Below are positions 9,012-18,694 of a DNA stretch of 64,000 nucleotides, piece after piece. Numbering within the stretch: position 1 is the stretch's first letter; each line of letters starts with the position of its first letter. Under the pieces are notes generated by a model. The model searched no databases. It was given only the letters and a program-made list of their open reading frames with translations, and was not told where the DNA came from. Origin of the DNA: Bacillota bacterium (GTDB lineage: Bacteria; Bacillota; Clostridia; Acetivibrionales; JANLFN01); NCBI GenBank assembly GCA_023421675.1, contig JAEZTC010000004.1:178410-242409 (forward strand), in the 5' to 3' direction. The position numbers and the translations under genes are program-made.

Positions 9012-9929
9012 CTACTTACGCAATCTGGGATCAAGTGCATCCCTCAATCCATCGCCCAGAACATTAAAAGCCAACATTGTAATAGAGATAAAAAATGCTG
9101 GAATGAACAGTTGATAAGCATTACCTACAAGCAAGCTTTCCAAAGCATCACTGGCCATAGTACCCCAGCTTGCCATTGGAGGAGGTATTCCCAATCCAAG
9201 GAAGCTTAATGTGGCTTCAGCGAATATGGCAGTTGGCACTGTCAACGTCAGGTTAACAAGTATAGGACCCATAGTATTGGGGATAAGATGCTTTCGTAAA
9301 ATCCAACCAGTGCTCGCACCCATAATTCTGGAAGCTTGAACATATTCCAATTCCTTCAGTTGTAGAACCTGTCCCCGCACGAGTCTCGCCATTTGAAGCC
9401 AACCAGTAACCGTCATTGCGATAATCAGAGTCCACAATCCTTGTCCCATTACAACGCTAAGCAATATTACAACCAACATATATGGAATACTGTATATTAC
9501 TTCAGCAAATCTCATCATAAACGTATCGATACGTCCGCCTTTATAGCCTGAAAATCCCCCATATATAACACCGATAGCAAAATCTATAAGTGCAGCTATT
9601 AAGCCAATAAACAAGGAATACCTTGCACCGTACCATGTACGAGTAAAAAGATCACGCCCCGCAGAATCGGTCCCAAACCAGTGAACAGCATCTGGACGCA
9701 GATTTTTTACATCATAGTTTTGTGTATAATATGTGAAACCGTTTAAATATGGTCCGATTATTGCCAAAACCACCAAAAATACAATGGTGATTAAGCCTGC
9801 TATTGCCAGCTTATTCTGCTTCAAACGACGCCATACGTCCGGCCAATAAGATATACTGGGACGAGAAATCAGTTCAGCATCCTTAAAATTATCCTTTACA
9901 GGTTTAAATAAATCATTATTTAAATTCAT
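9012..9929 (-). CDS. oppC: Oligopeptide ABC transporter permease OppC
   Basis: A permease of 305 residues with the N-terminal OppC extension (about 1-45, containing WRRLKQNKLAIAGL) and six hydrophobic segments. The EAA loop is present (EYVQASRIMGASTGWILRKH). The frame extends upstream into oppB, but the ATG at 9929 lies one base after the oppB stop (TGATATG) and gives the usual OppC start, implying translational coupling. It forms the membrane channel with OppB. Confidence 0.93.
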   Translation of the reverse strand: MNLNNDLFKPVKDNFKDAELISRPSISYWPDVWRRLKQNKLAIAGLITIVFLVVLAIIGPYLNGFTYYTQNYDVKNLRPDAVHWFGTDSAGRDLFTRTWYGARYSLFIGLIAALIDFAIGVIYGGFSGYKGGRIDTFMMRFAEVIYSIPYMLVVILLSVVMGQGLWTLIIAMTVTGWLQMARLVRGQVLQLKELEYVQASRIMGASTGWILRKHLIPNTMGPILVNLTLTVPTAIFAEATLSFLGLGIPPPMASWGTMASDALESLLVGNAYQLFIPAFFISITMLAFNVLGDGLRDALDPRLRK

Positions 9930-9930
9930 A

Positions 9931-10869
9931 TCATATTTCACCCTTAGTACCTCCCGTAAGCTTAATCCTAGGATCAATAAGCTTATAAGCAATATCCACT
10001 ATAAACATTAACATTACCAATATTGCACAATAGAATATAGAAGAACCCAAAACAACAGGGTAATCGCGGTTCTGGATTCCCTTCACAAACATTTCTCCGA
10101 TACCTGGAATTCCAAAAATATATTCAATTATAAAACTGCCTGTTACAAGGTTTGCAGCAATTACACCTAAAACAGAAATTATTGGTAAAATTGCATTCCT
10201 GATGGCATGCTTAACAATAACCACATTCTTGGTCAGCCCTTTTGCTTTGGCAGTTTTTATATAATCCTGACCTAAAACTTCCAGCATGCTTGAACGCATC
10301 AATCGGGCAACAAAAGCCATAGGCATCATAGCAAGCGAAATGGAAGGTAAAATAGTTTGCTGCCATGTACCCCATTGAGCAACTGGAAGTATTCCCAAAC
10401 CAACAGCAATATAATTAATTAAAAAAGTAGCCATTATAAAACTCGGTACAGAAATTCCGATAATCGCAAGTAGCATGCATAAAAAGTCCGGCCATCTATT
10501 ATGATTTAAAGATGCTACAACTCCTAAAATAAGTCCAAAAAACAATGCAATAGCCAATGCTTGTAAACCTAAGTGCAAAGAAATGGGTGCACCATTTTTA
10601 ATGTAATCATTTACAGATATTACATCTGACTTGAGAGAAGGTCCAAAGTCTAGTTGAGCAACTGATTTCAAATATATTCCATATTGAACCAGCAAAGGTT
10701 TATCAAGATTGTAATACCTCGTAAGATTTTGATATACACCTGGCGGCATATTCCCTTCCTTAGTAAATGGATCACCTGGTATAACATGCATAAGAAAAAA
10801 GGTAATAGTAGTTACTACCCAAATTGTAATTACCGCCATAATGAAACGTTTTAAAACATACCTCAACAT
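9931..10869 (-). CDS. oppB: Oligopeptide ABC transporter permease OppB
   Basis: A 312-residue permease with the OppB N-terminus (MLRYVLKRFIMAVITIWVV), periplasmic-side loop with PGDPF, six membrane segments and an EAA loop (DYIKTAKAKGLTKNVVIVKH). A TTG three codons upstream is open, but the ATG at 10869 has GGGAAGG at usable distance. It lies 165 nt downstream of oppA behind a strong terminator-like hairpin, so permease levels are probably set by read-through. Confidence 0.93.
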   Translation of the reverse strand: MLRYVLKRFIMAVITIWVVTTITFFLMHVIPGDPFTKEGNMPPGVYQNLTRYYNLDKPLLVQYGIYLKSVAQLDFGPSLKSDVISVNDYIKNGAPISLHLGLQALAIALFFGLILGVVASLNHNRWPDFLCMLLAIIGISVPSFIMATFLINYIAVGLGILPVAQWGTWQQTILPSISLAMMPMAFVARLMRSSMLEVLGQDYIKTAKAKGLTKNVVIVKHAIRNAILPIISVLGVIAANLVTGSFIIEYIFGIPGIGEMFVKGIQNRDYPVVLGSSIFYCAILVMLMFIVDIAYKLIDPRIKLTGGTKGEI

Positions 10870-10974
10870 AATACACAAACCTTCCCATATACTTTATGTA
10901 AACCATTTTTATATTGAGTTTATCAAAAAAAGCTTTCAAAATCACTGGGAATGTTATTTAAAACTGGTATAAAA

Positions 10975-11014
10975 AAAGCGGTAGTACCTTTTTTTATAAA
11001 AGGCATACCGCTTT
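10975..11014 (-). terminator. Attenuating terminator between oppA and oppB
   Basis: Stem AAAGCGGTA...TACCGCTTT with an internal bulge, followed on the minus strand by seven T. Its place between oppA and oppB suggests partial termination giving excess binding protein over permease, a common arrangement for importers. Confidence 0.8.
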
Positions 11015-11033
11015 CATGGGAATAAAAGTGACC

Positions 11034-12689
11034 TTATTTCTGGATATCTGCAAATTCCAGCTGCGGGTATCTGTTGACAATATTATATACTCCTTTTACA
11101 TATGGCTTCAATGCATAAGGTTTTGTGTAATAGTAAATAGGCATTATAGGCATTTCACTCATTAAAACCTTTTCTGCCTTCTGGAAAAGATCCAGCCTCT
11201 TTGCATTATCATTGGTAGCATTTGCTTGTTTAATGTATTCGTCATATTGAGCATTTTTATAACCCGAATTATTCTGAGGGTTAGCCGAGGTGTAGAAATC
11301 CATAAAAGTCATAGGATCAATATAATCTCCCTGCCAGCCGGAACGGCAGACATCATACTGGAATTTCTTTTCGCGGTCTCGTTTAACCTTCATTTCTACA
11401 TTCTCCAAAGCTACATCTACACCAAGGTTCTTTTTCCACATATCCTGAACAGCTTCTGCAATCTTCTTGTGTGAGGGGAGTGTATTATAAAGCAAAGTAA
11501 ACTTTAAGCCTGACAAACCTTCTTCCTTGAGGCCTTCAGCCAGAAGCTGCTTTGCTTTTGCCAGATCTTCCGTAAAGTAATTTTTATCAGGTGTAATATC
11601 TCTAAAATCCTTTCCCTCCATAATAATTCCGGGAGGAACTACACCATATGCCGGAACTTGTCCCCCTTGTGTTACACTTTCGACAATAGTTTTACGGTCA
11701 ATTGCCATGGAAAGTGCCTGTCTGATTTTCAGATTGTTAAACGGCTTCTTTGTGTTATTGAACTCGTAGTAATAGAAGGAAAGGTCAGGAGCTATATGAA
11801 GCTCGGGACTTTTCTGCGCTTTTAACTGAGCTATGACATCAACAGGAAGGGTATATCCAAGATCAAGCTGGCCTGATTTATACATCTGCCAGGCAGTAGC
11901 TTCATCTTCAATCATAGCAAAATCGATTTCATCCAATTTAATTTTATCCTTGTCATAATAGTTTTCATTTTTCTTAATGACTACTCTGCTCTTATGTGCC
12001 CACTCAGTTATTTTAAAAGGACCATTGGATACATACGTATTTGCTTCATTAGCCCAGTTCTTGTTTGCTTCCTGAACCTTGCTGTCAATGGGGACATAGC
12101 TGGCAAATGAACATAAGTCAAGGAAAAATGCAGTGGGTGCTGCAAGATCTACCTTAAGAGTCTTATCATCTACAGCTTTAACACCCACAGAATCCCTAAG
12201 GGCTGCAAGTTTTGCTGCATCTTTTTCTGCGGACGTATTATAAGCTTCTCCGCCTTTAATGTAATAAAAAACATACGAATATGGAGATGCTGTAGCAGGA
12301 TCCAATGCATATTTCCATGCGTATTCAAAATCTTTTGCTATAACAGGGTCACCATTTGACCACTTTATATCATCACGAAGCGTAAAGGTATATGTCAGAC
12401 CGTCGGCGCTGATTTTATAGTCTTTTGCCATCCCTGGAACGTTGTTGCCTTTAGTATCTTTTTTCATCAAACCTTCAAATACATGGTTAAGAATCCATGT
12501 TTCATTTGTTGTTTCAGCTTTCCCGGGGTGAAGTGTACCAGGTTCGGTTTGGTCATTAACTTTAAGGACTTTCCCTTTTGCTCCTCCCCCACCACCACCG
12601 CCGCCTTTCACGGGGCCGCATCCTGATAACAGGGTACTTATTGCAAATACACAAATAAGTAATATAGAAATCAAGTTCTTTCTTTTCAT
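11034..12689 (-). CDS. oppA: Oligopeptide-binding lipoprotein OppA
   Basis: A 551-residue solute-binding protein of the SBP_bac_5 family. It has a lipoprotein signal (residues 1-23) with lipobox LLSGC and lipidated Cys24, followed by an unusual run of eight glycines before the mature domain. Conserved family segments include LKVNDQTEPGTLHPG at the start and IRQALSMAIDRKTIV in the middle. It captures peptides outside the cell and delivers them to OppBC. First gene of the operon, with AAGGAGG 7 nt before the ATG. The Gly run is probably a flexible tether from the membrane. Confidence 0.94.
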   Translation of the reverse strand: MKRKNLISILLICVFAISTLLSGCGPVKGGGGGGGGAKGKVLKVNDQTEPGTLHPGKAETTNETWILNHVFEGLMKKDTKGNNVPGMAKDYKISADGLTYTFTLRDDIKWSNGDPVIAKDFEYAWKYALDPATASPYSYVFYYIKGGEAYNTSAEKDAAKLAALRDSVGVKAVDDKTLKVDLAAPTAFFLDLCSFASYVPIDSKVQEANKNWANEANTYVSNGPFKITEWAHKSRVVIKKNENYYDKDKIKLDEIDFAMIEDEATAWQMYKSGQLDLGYTLPVDVIAQLKAQKSPELHIAPDLSFYYYEFNNTKKPFNNLKIRQALSMAIDRKTIVESVTQGGQVPAYGVVPPGIIMEGKDFRDITPDKNYFTEDLAKAKQLLAEGLKEEGLSGLKFTLLYNTLPSHKKIAEAVQDMWKKNLGVDVALENVEMKVKRDREKKFQYDVCRSGWQGDYIDPMTFMDFYTSANPQNNSGYKNAQYDEYIKQANATNDNAKRLDLFQKAEKVLMSEMPIMPIYYYTKPYALKPYVKGVYNIVNRYPQLEFADIQK

Positions 12690-12883
12690 TCCAAATCCTC
12701 CTTATTTTATAGCTATTCGCAGTCAGCTTTTTTATCAACGCATTATTTATTTAACGTTATTTTGCCCATTGCAAAAAAACATAATGATTTATTAATATCC
12801 TCTAATTCCATATAATTGATATAAAAAAATTTTTATAATGCAAAACTTTAAAAGCTACCCTTTATTCCCTAAGTAACAAAATA

Positions 12884-12932
12884 AAAGTTGATTCCTGAAT
12901 CGAATAAACTTTTCTATTCAGAAATCAACTTT
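12884..12932 (-). terminator. Terminator of the metallophosphoesterase gene
   Basis: 17-bp inverted repeat with one mismatch around a 15-nt loop, followed on the minus strand by a T-rich tract. The rest of the 310-base gap between oppA and the phosphoesterase gene is AT-rich leader and promoter DNA for oppA in which I cannot pick a convincing promoter. Confidence 0.75.
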
Positions 12933-12999
12933 ATATCTTATAAATACAATTTATACAAGCTAAATAATAATACTGATTTTTACTCAAAACATTACAGCT

Positions 13000-13998
13000 T
13001 TATTTAGAAATCTCCTTTGAAAATATCCACTGCTTGCCTTTTAAATTTCTGCCCTTAACTACCACTGAGTTTCCGTTTACCTCAATATATAAGCCTCTGA
13101 TATACGGCTTTCTGTCCGTATTGATTACGCCGTTTTCAAATAAGAGAGTATACGCGACAGCACCTGTATGAACCATAGTAAACGGCTGGTTTGAGACAAT
13201 ACTTCCGTTGTTGAATTCAACATGGGTATGAGAGGTAAATAAAATTACTTCAGGATATTTTGATAATATATTTCTAACCTGTTCACTTTGGATTACCCCA
13301 ACCCAACCCCATTCAGTGACCATTAAATTCTGGTGTAAAAACACGAATATAGGCTTACCCTTTTGATAATTTTCGGAAAGCTTTTCTTTTAGCCAATTTT
13401 GTTGGGTTTCAGATATATATGCTGCTGTTGAGCCGGTTCTTTTAGTTTTGCATTCCTCTGTTCCAAGAGATATGAAATGATAATCCTTAACCCAAGTATC
13501 ATGATACACTTTTTGTTCGCCGGAAAATTCAAGATATCTGTTTATAAAGGTTTTGACCTGCTGAGGTGAATTTTCGTTGACACTGTAATCAAAAAATTCA
13601 TGGTTACCAATGTTCTTTATAATTGTTTTTGGAAGCAAATCCTTGTTTAGGTTTAAGGTCTTTTTCACTGAATCATATTGATTCTCAAGACCCTGGTTTA
13701 CTGTATCCCCATTCAATACAAGTGCATCCATTGCTGGATTTATTGTATATAAATCATTGATAGCCCTTTGAAAGTTATCGGTACTGTCATGAACATCTCC
13801 CAAAACGGCAAAAGCAAGGTCAGTCTTTGGCCCTGTGACAAGCTCCGCTGTCGGCTTCAATGTGGAATGAGCTGTTGATGCCGTTGGTGTTTGAGTTATT
13901 GGGGGAATAGGCCTGGGTTTCTGAATGTAATATATAGCAGCAATTACACTTACGATAATTATTAAACTTATTATAAAAATAGTTTTAATCTTGTTCAT
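13000..13998 (-). CDS. Membrane-anchored calcineurin-like metallophosphoesterase
   Basis: A 332-residue protein with one N-terminal membrane segment (about 7-26), a Pro/Thr-rich linker (27-55) and an extracellular phosphoesterase domain. The metal-binding motifs are all visible: GDVHDS, NGDT, GNHE, HQN and SHTH. It probably hydrolyses phosphoesters outside the cell; substrate unknown (related proteins act on nucleotides, phosphodiesters or cell-wall phosphates). Single gene: its own terminator follows and a terminator of the upstream gene precedes it. Confidence 0.87.
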   Translation of the reverse strand: MNKIKTIFIISLIIIVSVIAAIYYIQKPRPIPPITQTPTASTAHSTLKPTAELVTGPKTDLAFAVLGDVHDSTDNFQRAINDLYTINPAMDALVLNGDTVNQGLENQYDSVKKTLNLNKDLLPKTIIKNIGNHEFFDYSVNENSPQQVKTFINRYLEFSGEQKVYHDTWVKDYHFISLGTEECKTKRTGSTAAYISETQQNWLKEKLSENYQKGKPIFVFLHQNLMVTEWGWVGVIQSEQVRNILSKYPEVILFTSHTHVEFNNGSIVSNQPFTMVHTGAVAYTLLFENGVINTDRKPYIRGLYIEVNGNSVVVKGRNLKGKQWIFSKEISK

Positions 13999-14100
13999 TT
14001 ACAACCGCCTTCTTAAATAGGTTATTACTTATTTCATCAACTAATTATATCCCAATAAAACATTAGTATAAAGCTACCAAAAGTCATAGAAAATATTAAA

Positions 14101-14122
14101 CCGGGTGACAATTGTCATCCGG
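14101..14122 (-). terminator. Terminator of the DUF2225 gene
   Basis: 22-nt near-perfect palindrome (CCGGGTGACAA / TTGTCATCCGG) followed on the minus strand by TTTAATATTTTC. Confidence 0.65.
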
Positions 14123-14193
14123 CTGTATATGGATAAGAGTAAGTTAAGTATTAAAAACTGCAAATTCTTTAAACATATTGACTCCTCTTTTAA

Positions 14194-15009
14194 TTACTTC
14201 TGTTTATGATGGCCTTCCATCACATTTATGGCATCTTTTTGATCCCTTGCCATATCCTTAATTTTAGGTTTCGCTTTTCTGTTGCCTAGAACCCGGCCAA
14301 ACCAGATAATAGCACTTTTATTATCTTCAAGTCTTCTATACAATTCTCCAATCAGGTATTCAACGCTGGATTCATCCAGCCCTGCAATAGGGGGGATTTC
14401 CTTTTCAAGTGCTTTCATAAATCCCTGCAGTGCCTGATATAGAAACTTGTTTTCATTTATTTTGTCTTTTTTCAATCGATAAAGCCATGCGAGTCGAAGG
14501 CATGTGAGGGCCTTTTCACTAAGCCTGGCCTTTTTAACAATACAATTCAGCAACGCCAGTTGATGCAGTTCAATTGCAGTATCAGCATCATATATCTGGG
14601 GGTAAGTTTTGTTAAAATTCCATTTATAAGATATATTTTCTTTAATCAGCTTTACCTGTTTATCCCCGACCATTTTAAAACGTGTCGAAAGAGCCGCATA
14701 TCCGCAATATACACATAATATTGCATCATAGAACATTGGATTTGGCTCCCCATAATAAACCATAAAATCGCTATCCTTGGACAAAACTCGGATAGAACTG
14801 GATTTAACTGCCTTGACTGTTATTTCTCTGTTACAAACAGGACATACCAATTTTTTATCATAAATAGAATCAACGACACTTGGAGTACTACTCTGTTTCC
14901 TTCTTTTTGTGTCCTCTTCTTCATCTTGATAAATAGATATGTCAGTTATATTATCAAATCCATACTCTTTTAAATTGCTGAAAAAATTACTATCGAAGAC
15001 ACCGTCCAT
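14194..15009 (-). CDS. DUF2225 zinc-ribbon protein
   Basis: A 271-residue cytosolic protein. Two CxxC pairs (CPVC about residue 55, CVYC about residue 98) suggest a zinc ribbon; the C-terminal half (about 125-255) is helical and TPR-like (repeated ALxxxxxAxxWFGR pattern). This layout matches DUF2225, whose function is unknown and which is common in Firmicutes. The frame opens at a TTG that overlaps the ribosome site itself, so I take the ATG at 15009, 11 nt after GGAGG. Monocistronic by its flanks; the 350 bases upstream show nothing beyond AT-rich DNA. Confidence 0.72.
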   Translation of the reverse strand: MDGVFDSNFFSNLKEYGFDNITDISIYQDEEEDTKRRKQSSTPSVVDSIYDKKLVCPVCNREITVKAVKSSSIRVLSKDSDFMVYYGEPNPMFYDAILCVYCGYAALSTRFKMVGDKQVKLIKENISYKWNFNKTYPQIYDADTAIELHQLALLNCIVKKARLSEKALTCLRLAWLYRLKKDKINENKFLYQALQGFMKALEKEIPPIAGLDESSVEYLIGELYRRLEDNKSAIIWFGRVLGNRKAKPKIKDMARDQKDAINVMEGHHKQK

Positions 15010-15359
15010 GGCTACATAAACCTCCAAATTAGTACTATAAAAAAACCAATTTATTATTTAACAATTTGGTTATTAACAATAATACCATATTCTGCACTAG
15101 GGCTAAAGTACCAAAAATCAATACGACAGAATTTTACAAAGTTAAGGCATTATAGAGTACAAATTATATGCATGTGCAATAAATTGCAACTTTTAGGCAG
15201 GGGGATTAATTCGTTTGCGCTGAACGTTTAAACCAAATCATGAAATGTTTAGGACGTCTTACCCTGTTGTTACCACTTTTATTTATGCTATCAACTCTTT
15301 CATTTATAAGTTATATTACTTGTATCAATTTTTATTGTGTTCAGAGGCCTGATTTACGG

Positions 15360-15746
15360 CTAAACTTCCTTATTCTTTAATAAGTCTCTAATATCCTGAA
15401 GCAGCAAGACCTCTTCTGATTGTCTAACTTCTTCCTTAACAGCCTCAGCTTTCTTTTCTCTCTTAAGCTTATTTATCAATTTTATAAATAAGAAAATAGA
15501 AAATGCAATAATTAAAAAATCAACAACACTCTGGATAAAGCTTCCATAATTAAAAGTAACATCACCCTTAATTGGTAACTTTAAATCTTTAAAATTAATT
15601 CCACCTGTTAAAGTACTGACTATTGGCATAATAATATCATTAACCAAAGATGTAACAATTTTACCAAAAGCACCACCTATAACAACGCCCACGGCTAAAT
15701 CAATTACATTTCCTTTTACTGCAAACTCCTTAAACTCTTTAAACAT
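15360..15746 (-). CDS. mscL: Large-conductance mechanosensitive channel MscL
   Basis: A 128-residue protein of the standard MscL length. The N-terminal helix and first membrane segment (FKEFAVKGNVIDLAVGVVIG) carry the pore-lining Gly/Val pattern, a periplasmic loop follows (about 47-66), then TM2 (about 68-90) and a charged cytoplasmic helix ending LLLQDIRDLLKNKE. It opens under membrane tension to release solutes on osmotic downshift. AAGGAG precedes the ATG. The 350 bases downstream to the DUF2225 gene hold no gene I can support. Confidence 0.97.
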   Translation of the reverse strand: MFKEFKEFAVKGNVIDLAVGVVIGGAFGKIVTSLVNDIIMPIVSTLTGGINFKDLKLPIKGDVTFNYGSFIQSVVDFLIIAFSIFLFIKLINKLKREKKAEAVKEEVRQSEEVLLLQDIRDLLKNKEV

Positions 15747-15881
15747 ATTTGCACTCCTTTTGAATATATTTAATCCCTCAAATATTATAACAAATATTTC
15801 AGATGTATTTTATTTTTGTGCTCCAACCTATTATATATTGCTAATGTCTTAATAAAAATATCTGCCATCTTTAACAACTAA

Positions 15882-16640
15882 TCACTTTTTTTCATATTTT
15901 AAATTCTTCAAATTTACAACAATAATTATGCTAATAATCACTAAAAGAGCCCATGAGCTAACTTTACCGATATGTACCATACTCCATGTATTCATTTGAT
16001 CAGGGTACTTCCATGCTCCGAAGAAAGTTGAAATATTTTCTGCAATCCAAATAAAAAATCCTATTAGCAGAAATGATAATACAATCGGCATTTTATAGTA
16101 ACGACTATCAACCTTGAATTTTACATATGCTTTCCTGAATATTATAAATAGGCATAAAATAATTACCCACCTTAAATCAAAAATAAAATGGTGTAAAAAG
16201 AAGTTTAAGTAAATTATTGAGGCAAGAGGATACGTGTAATAATTGCCTGGCCAATTTACAAAATGCAGGTCAAAACGTTTCCATGCCTGACAGATATAGC
16301 TTGCTACACTTGCATACATAAAGCCACTGTATAAAGGCACTCCACCCACCTTGAAAAATGCTTCTTCTGGATAAGCCCAGGAACCCATATTAACCTTATA
16401 TAGTTCAAGACATAGCCCAATTAAATGGAACATAGTTATTACTTTTAATTCATCTAAAGTTTCCAATTTGAAATAAACCATAAAAAATTGAACAAGAATA
16501 CATGCTATAAGAATAAAGTCATATCTTTGTAAAGAAAATATATGCACTGTTTTTGATAATGCCAATATAAGAAATATTGCGGCAGGAAATATACAGCAAA
16601 GTACCTGCTTTAAACCGAACTTTACCAACGTCTTAATCAA
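15882..16640 (-). CDS. DUF817 integral membrane protein
   Basis: A 252-residue protein with about eight hydrophobic segments and conserved aromatic motifs in loops (GSWAYPE, FFGAWKYPDQ, HFIFDLRW). It resembles the DUF817 family (Bacillus YoaT-like), function unknown. The start is a TTG at 16640 with GGAG 11 nt upstream; no ATG in this frame lies close to a better site. Small His/Trp-rich membrane proteins of this type have no assigned reaction. Confidence 0.72.
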   Translation of the reverse strand: MIKTLVKFGLKQVLCCIFPAAIFLILALSKTVHIFSLQRYDFILIACILVQFFMVYFKLETLDELKVITMFHLIGLCLELYKVNMGSWAYPEEAFFKVGGVPLYSGFMYASVASYICQAWKRFDLHFVNWPGNYYTYPLASIIYLNFFLHHFIFDLRWVIILCLFIIFRKAYVKFKVDSRYYKMPIVLSFLLIGFFIWIAENISTFFGAWKYPDQMNTWSMVHIGKVSSWALLVIISIIIVVNLKNLKYEKK

Positions 16641-16698
16641 TTACATCCGTACTCCATTCAGTTTATTTCTTTATTATTCTTATAATAACAAAAAATTT

Positions 16699-16727
16699 AA
16701 AGGTCTGGAACAAGACCAGACCTTTTT
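16699..16727 (-). terminator. Terminator after the small gene at 16791-17174
   Basis: Perfect stem AAAGGTCTGG / CCAGACCTTT with a 7-nt loop and T-rich sequence on both sides, so it could act in either direction. Confidence 0.88.
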
Positions 16728-16790
16728 ATACTTTAAATTATATAATTTTTTCTATCTACTTAATAAACTGTTTACCTATTAAGTAAGTTA

Positions 16791-17174
16791 TTAGAATCCT
16801 TTTGACTTCAGCCAGGTATCTGCTTCCTTTTCATCCGTAAATGCTTGCTGCTGGAAGTTTCCAGCACCAGCTCTATTCATTTGCATTTTTGTGATGGCAC
16901 TTTCTACAATAAAAGCTATAGTATTGCAACCAGTATCCGACATCCATTGTGAATGCTTATTTATTTCATCTGTAATATCCGATGGTTTATACTTTCTTAA
17001 ATCCACACATTTAGCCCACTTTCCGTTCGTCAATGGACCTACCTTGCTTACATAATCATTGTGATAGGTTTGATAATCTTCTTTTGACCAAAAACCCACA
17101 GGCACTTCATAAGCTATTTTTCTGTTACTGTCAAAGTTTATTGTGTATAAATCCCTTGGTCCTTTTATTTCCAT
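16791..17174 (-). CDS. Small cytosolic protein, possibly SpoIIAA/STAS-like
   Basis: A 127-residue soluble protein I do not firmly recognise. Alternating strands and helices (YTINFDSNRKIAYEVPVGFW, then WAKCVDLRKY, then IAFIVESAI) resemble the STAS/SpoIIAA fold of small regulatory proteins. It starts at an ATG with a strong AGGAGGGG site and lies 60 nt downstream of a chemotaxis receptor gene on the same strand, so it may be co-transcribed with it. No signal peptide, membrane segment or obvious catalytic residues. Confidence 0.6.
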   Translation of the reverse strand: MEIKGPRDLYTINFDSNRKIAYEVPVGFWSKEDYQTYHNDYVSKVGPLTNGKWAKCVDLRKYKPSDITDEINKHSQWMSDTGCNTIAFIVESAITKMQMNRAGAGNFQQQAFTDEKEADTWLKSKGF

Positions 17175-17234
17175 TTAGAACCCCTCCTAATATAATTTTT
17201 ATTATATTGATATAGAATAATAACACTAATGTTA

Positions 17235-18383
17235 TTATTTATACTTTTTTAGTCTTTCAGTTTGTCCTGTTAGCTCTATAATGCATTCAGAAATAAACTT
17301 AGTGAAATTGGTTTGTTCCTCAAGAGATGCATATATTTCCTGGGTACATGCCGCATTTTCATTAGCCACTGCTGCTATATCATTCATAAGATCGCCTGTC
17401 CGCTTCGCTTCCTGATCCAGCAGGTTTGCGGAGATATATACTGATTTTACATTATCAACTACCGAGTCCACACTGCTGCCAATATCAACAAACACATCTG
17501 TTGTTTTGTCCAGCGCTGTTTCCTGTTCTACTGCCACTGCCTCTATACGTCTAATTTCATTTACCGCATTAGAAACACTACCCTGGACATCAGTTATGAT
17601 ATCAGTTATTTGCTTTACTGAAATTTGTGCCTGCTCAGCAAGCTTTTTAATCTCTCCTGCAACCACTGCGAAACCCTTTCCATGTTCACCGGATCTTGCC
17701 GCTTCTATAGCAGCGTTTAACGAAAGCAAATTTGTGTGTCCGGCAATATCTTTAATTGCAAGGGTTATTTGCTCTATTTCCTGCGATTTAACTAAAAGAT
17801 TATTTACAACCGCCTCTACATTACCAATAACCTTTTTACTCTCAAGCATTTTTGACTTCTGGTACTTAATTGAACCCTCAGCAACCTCAACAGCTTGTTT
17901 TGTACTCTCCGCTAGTTGCTCCGAGGTTTTCATTTCCTCTGTAATAAATGATATACCATCTACTATCTGGCTAATCGCTTTATGCCCATCTTCTGTCGAA
18001 ACCGCTTGCTGTGTCGCCCCTTTAGCAAGTTCTGAAACAGCAGAAGAAACTTGATCTATTGAACTGCCTAATTGATTAGTCGAAGAAACAATTTCATTTG
18101 ATGATACACAGAAAATTTCTGTAAACTCACTGGTATCTGCCAGAAGACTTAAATATGTATCATTATTAGAATCAGTACTTGCAGCAGAAATTGAAGATTT
18201 AAAGCAGACATTCACCAAGAAAAAAATTGCTATCAAGGATAAGAACATTCCGATGATAAGCGAAGGTAATAATGGAATTAACTCCAGTTTAGTATTAATA
18301 TATACCAGAGCATATCCAATTAGTAAAATAAGAGGGACATAAACATACAATCCAATGTCTCGTCTGTTTCTAGCGTTACCCAT
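17235..18383 (-). CDS. Methyl-accepting chemotaxis protein without an extracellular sensor
   Basis: A 382-residue receptor. Two membrane helices (about 11-28 and 36-60) joined by only a few residues lead directly to a cytoplasmic coiled-coil signalling domain; there is no periplasmic ligand domain and no clear HAMP. The conserved hairpin tip is present (NLLSLNAAIEAARSGEHGKG), followed by FAVVAGEIKKLAEQ. It should therefore signal to CheA/CheW from the membrane or an internal cue. AGAGG lies before the ATG. The 311 bases upstream are AT-rich with a small TTCT/AGAA inverted repeat and no gene. Confidence 0.88.
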   Translation of the reverse strand: MGNARNRRDIGLYVYVPLILLIGYALVYINTKLELIPLLPSLIIGMFLSLIAIFFLVNVCFKSSISAASTDSNNDTYLSLLADTSEFTEIFCVSSNEIVSSTNQLGSSIDQVSSAVSELAKGATQQAVSTEDGHKAISQIVDGISFITEEMKTSEQLAESTKQAVEVAEGSIKYQKSKMLESKKVIGNVEAVVNNLLVKSQEIEQITLAIKDIAGHTNLLSLNAAIEAARSGEHGKGFAVVAGEIKKLAEQAQISVKQITDIITDVQGSVSNAVNEIRRIEAVAVEQETALDKTTDVFVDIGSSVDSVVDNVKSVYISANLLDQEAKRTGDLMNDIAAVANENAACTQEIYASLEEQTNFTKFISECIIELTGQTERLKKYK

Positions 18384-18608
18384 CTTTAAGCACCTCTGTT
18401 GTATTGTATTTTAGCACATTACTTAATTTTACTATTATTCTTAATCATTAGAATAAATATTACATTTTTTATCACAATTTGTCTAATTATGCGCTAACGA
18501 TTTATAGTACATTACTTACAAATTTTATTAAATTACTTAATTTATCTCCAAATATCTATATGATGTAATTTTTACATTTAATTTCATAAGGTTCTAAAAA
18601 TGAAGAAA

Positions 18609-18660
18609 AAAGGTGTACACAAATGCTACTTAATTATACCAGTACGCTATTGCTTACACC
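18609..18660 (-). terminator. Possible terminator of the TPP-enzyme operon
   Basis: 8-bp stem AAGGTGTA / TACACCTT with a large loop and a following T6 run on the minus strand. The long loop makes this a weak call. Confidence 0.4.
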
Positions 18661-18694
18661 TTATACACTACTCATTCTCCATTAAAAAATGCGT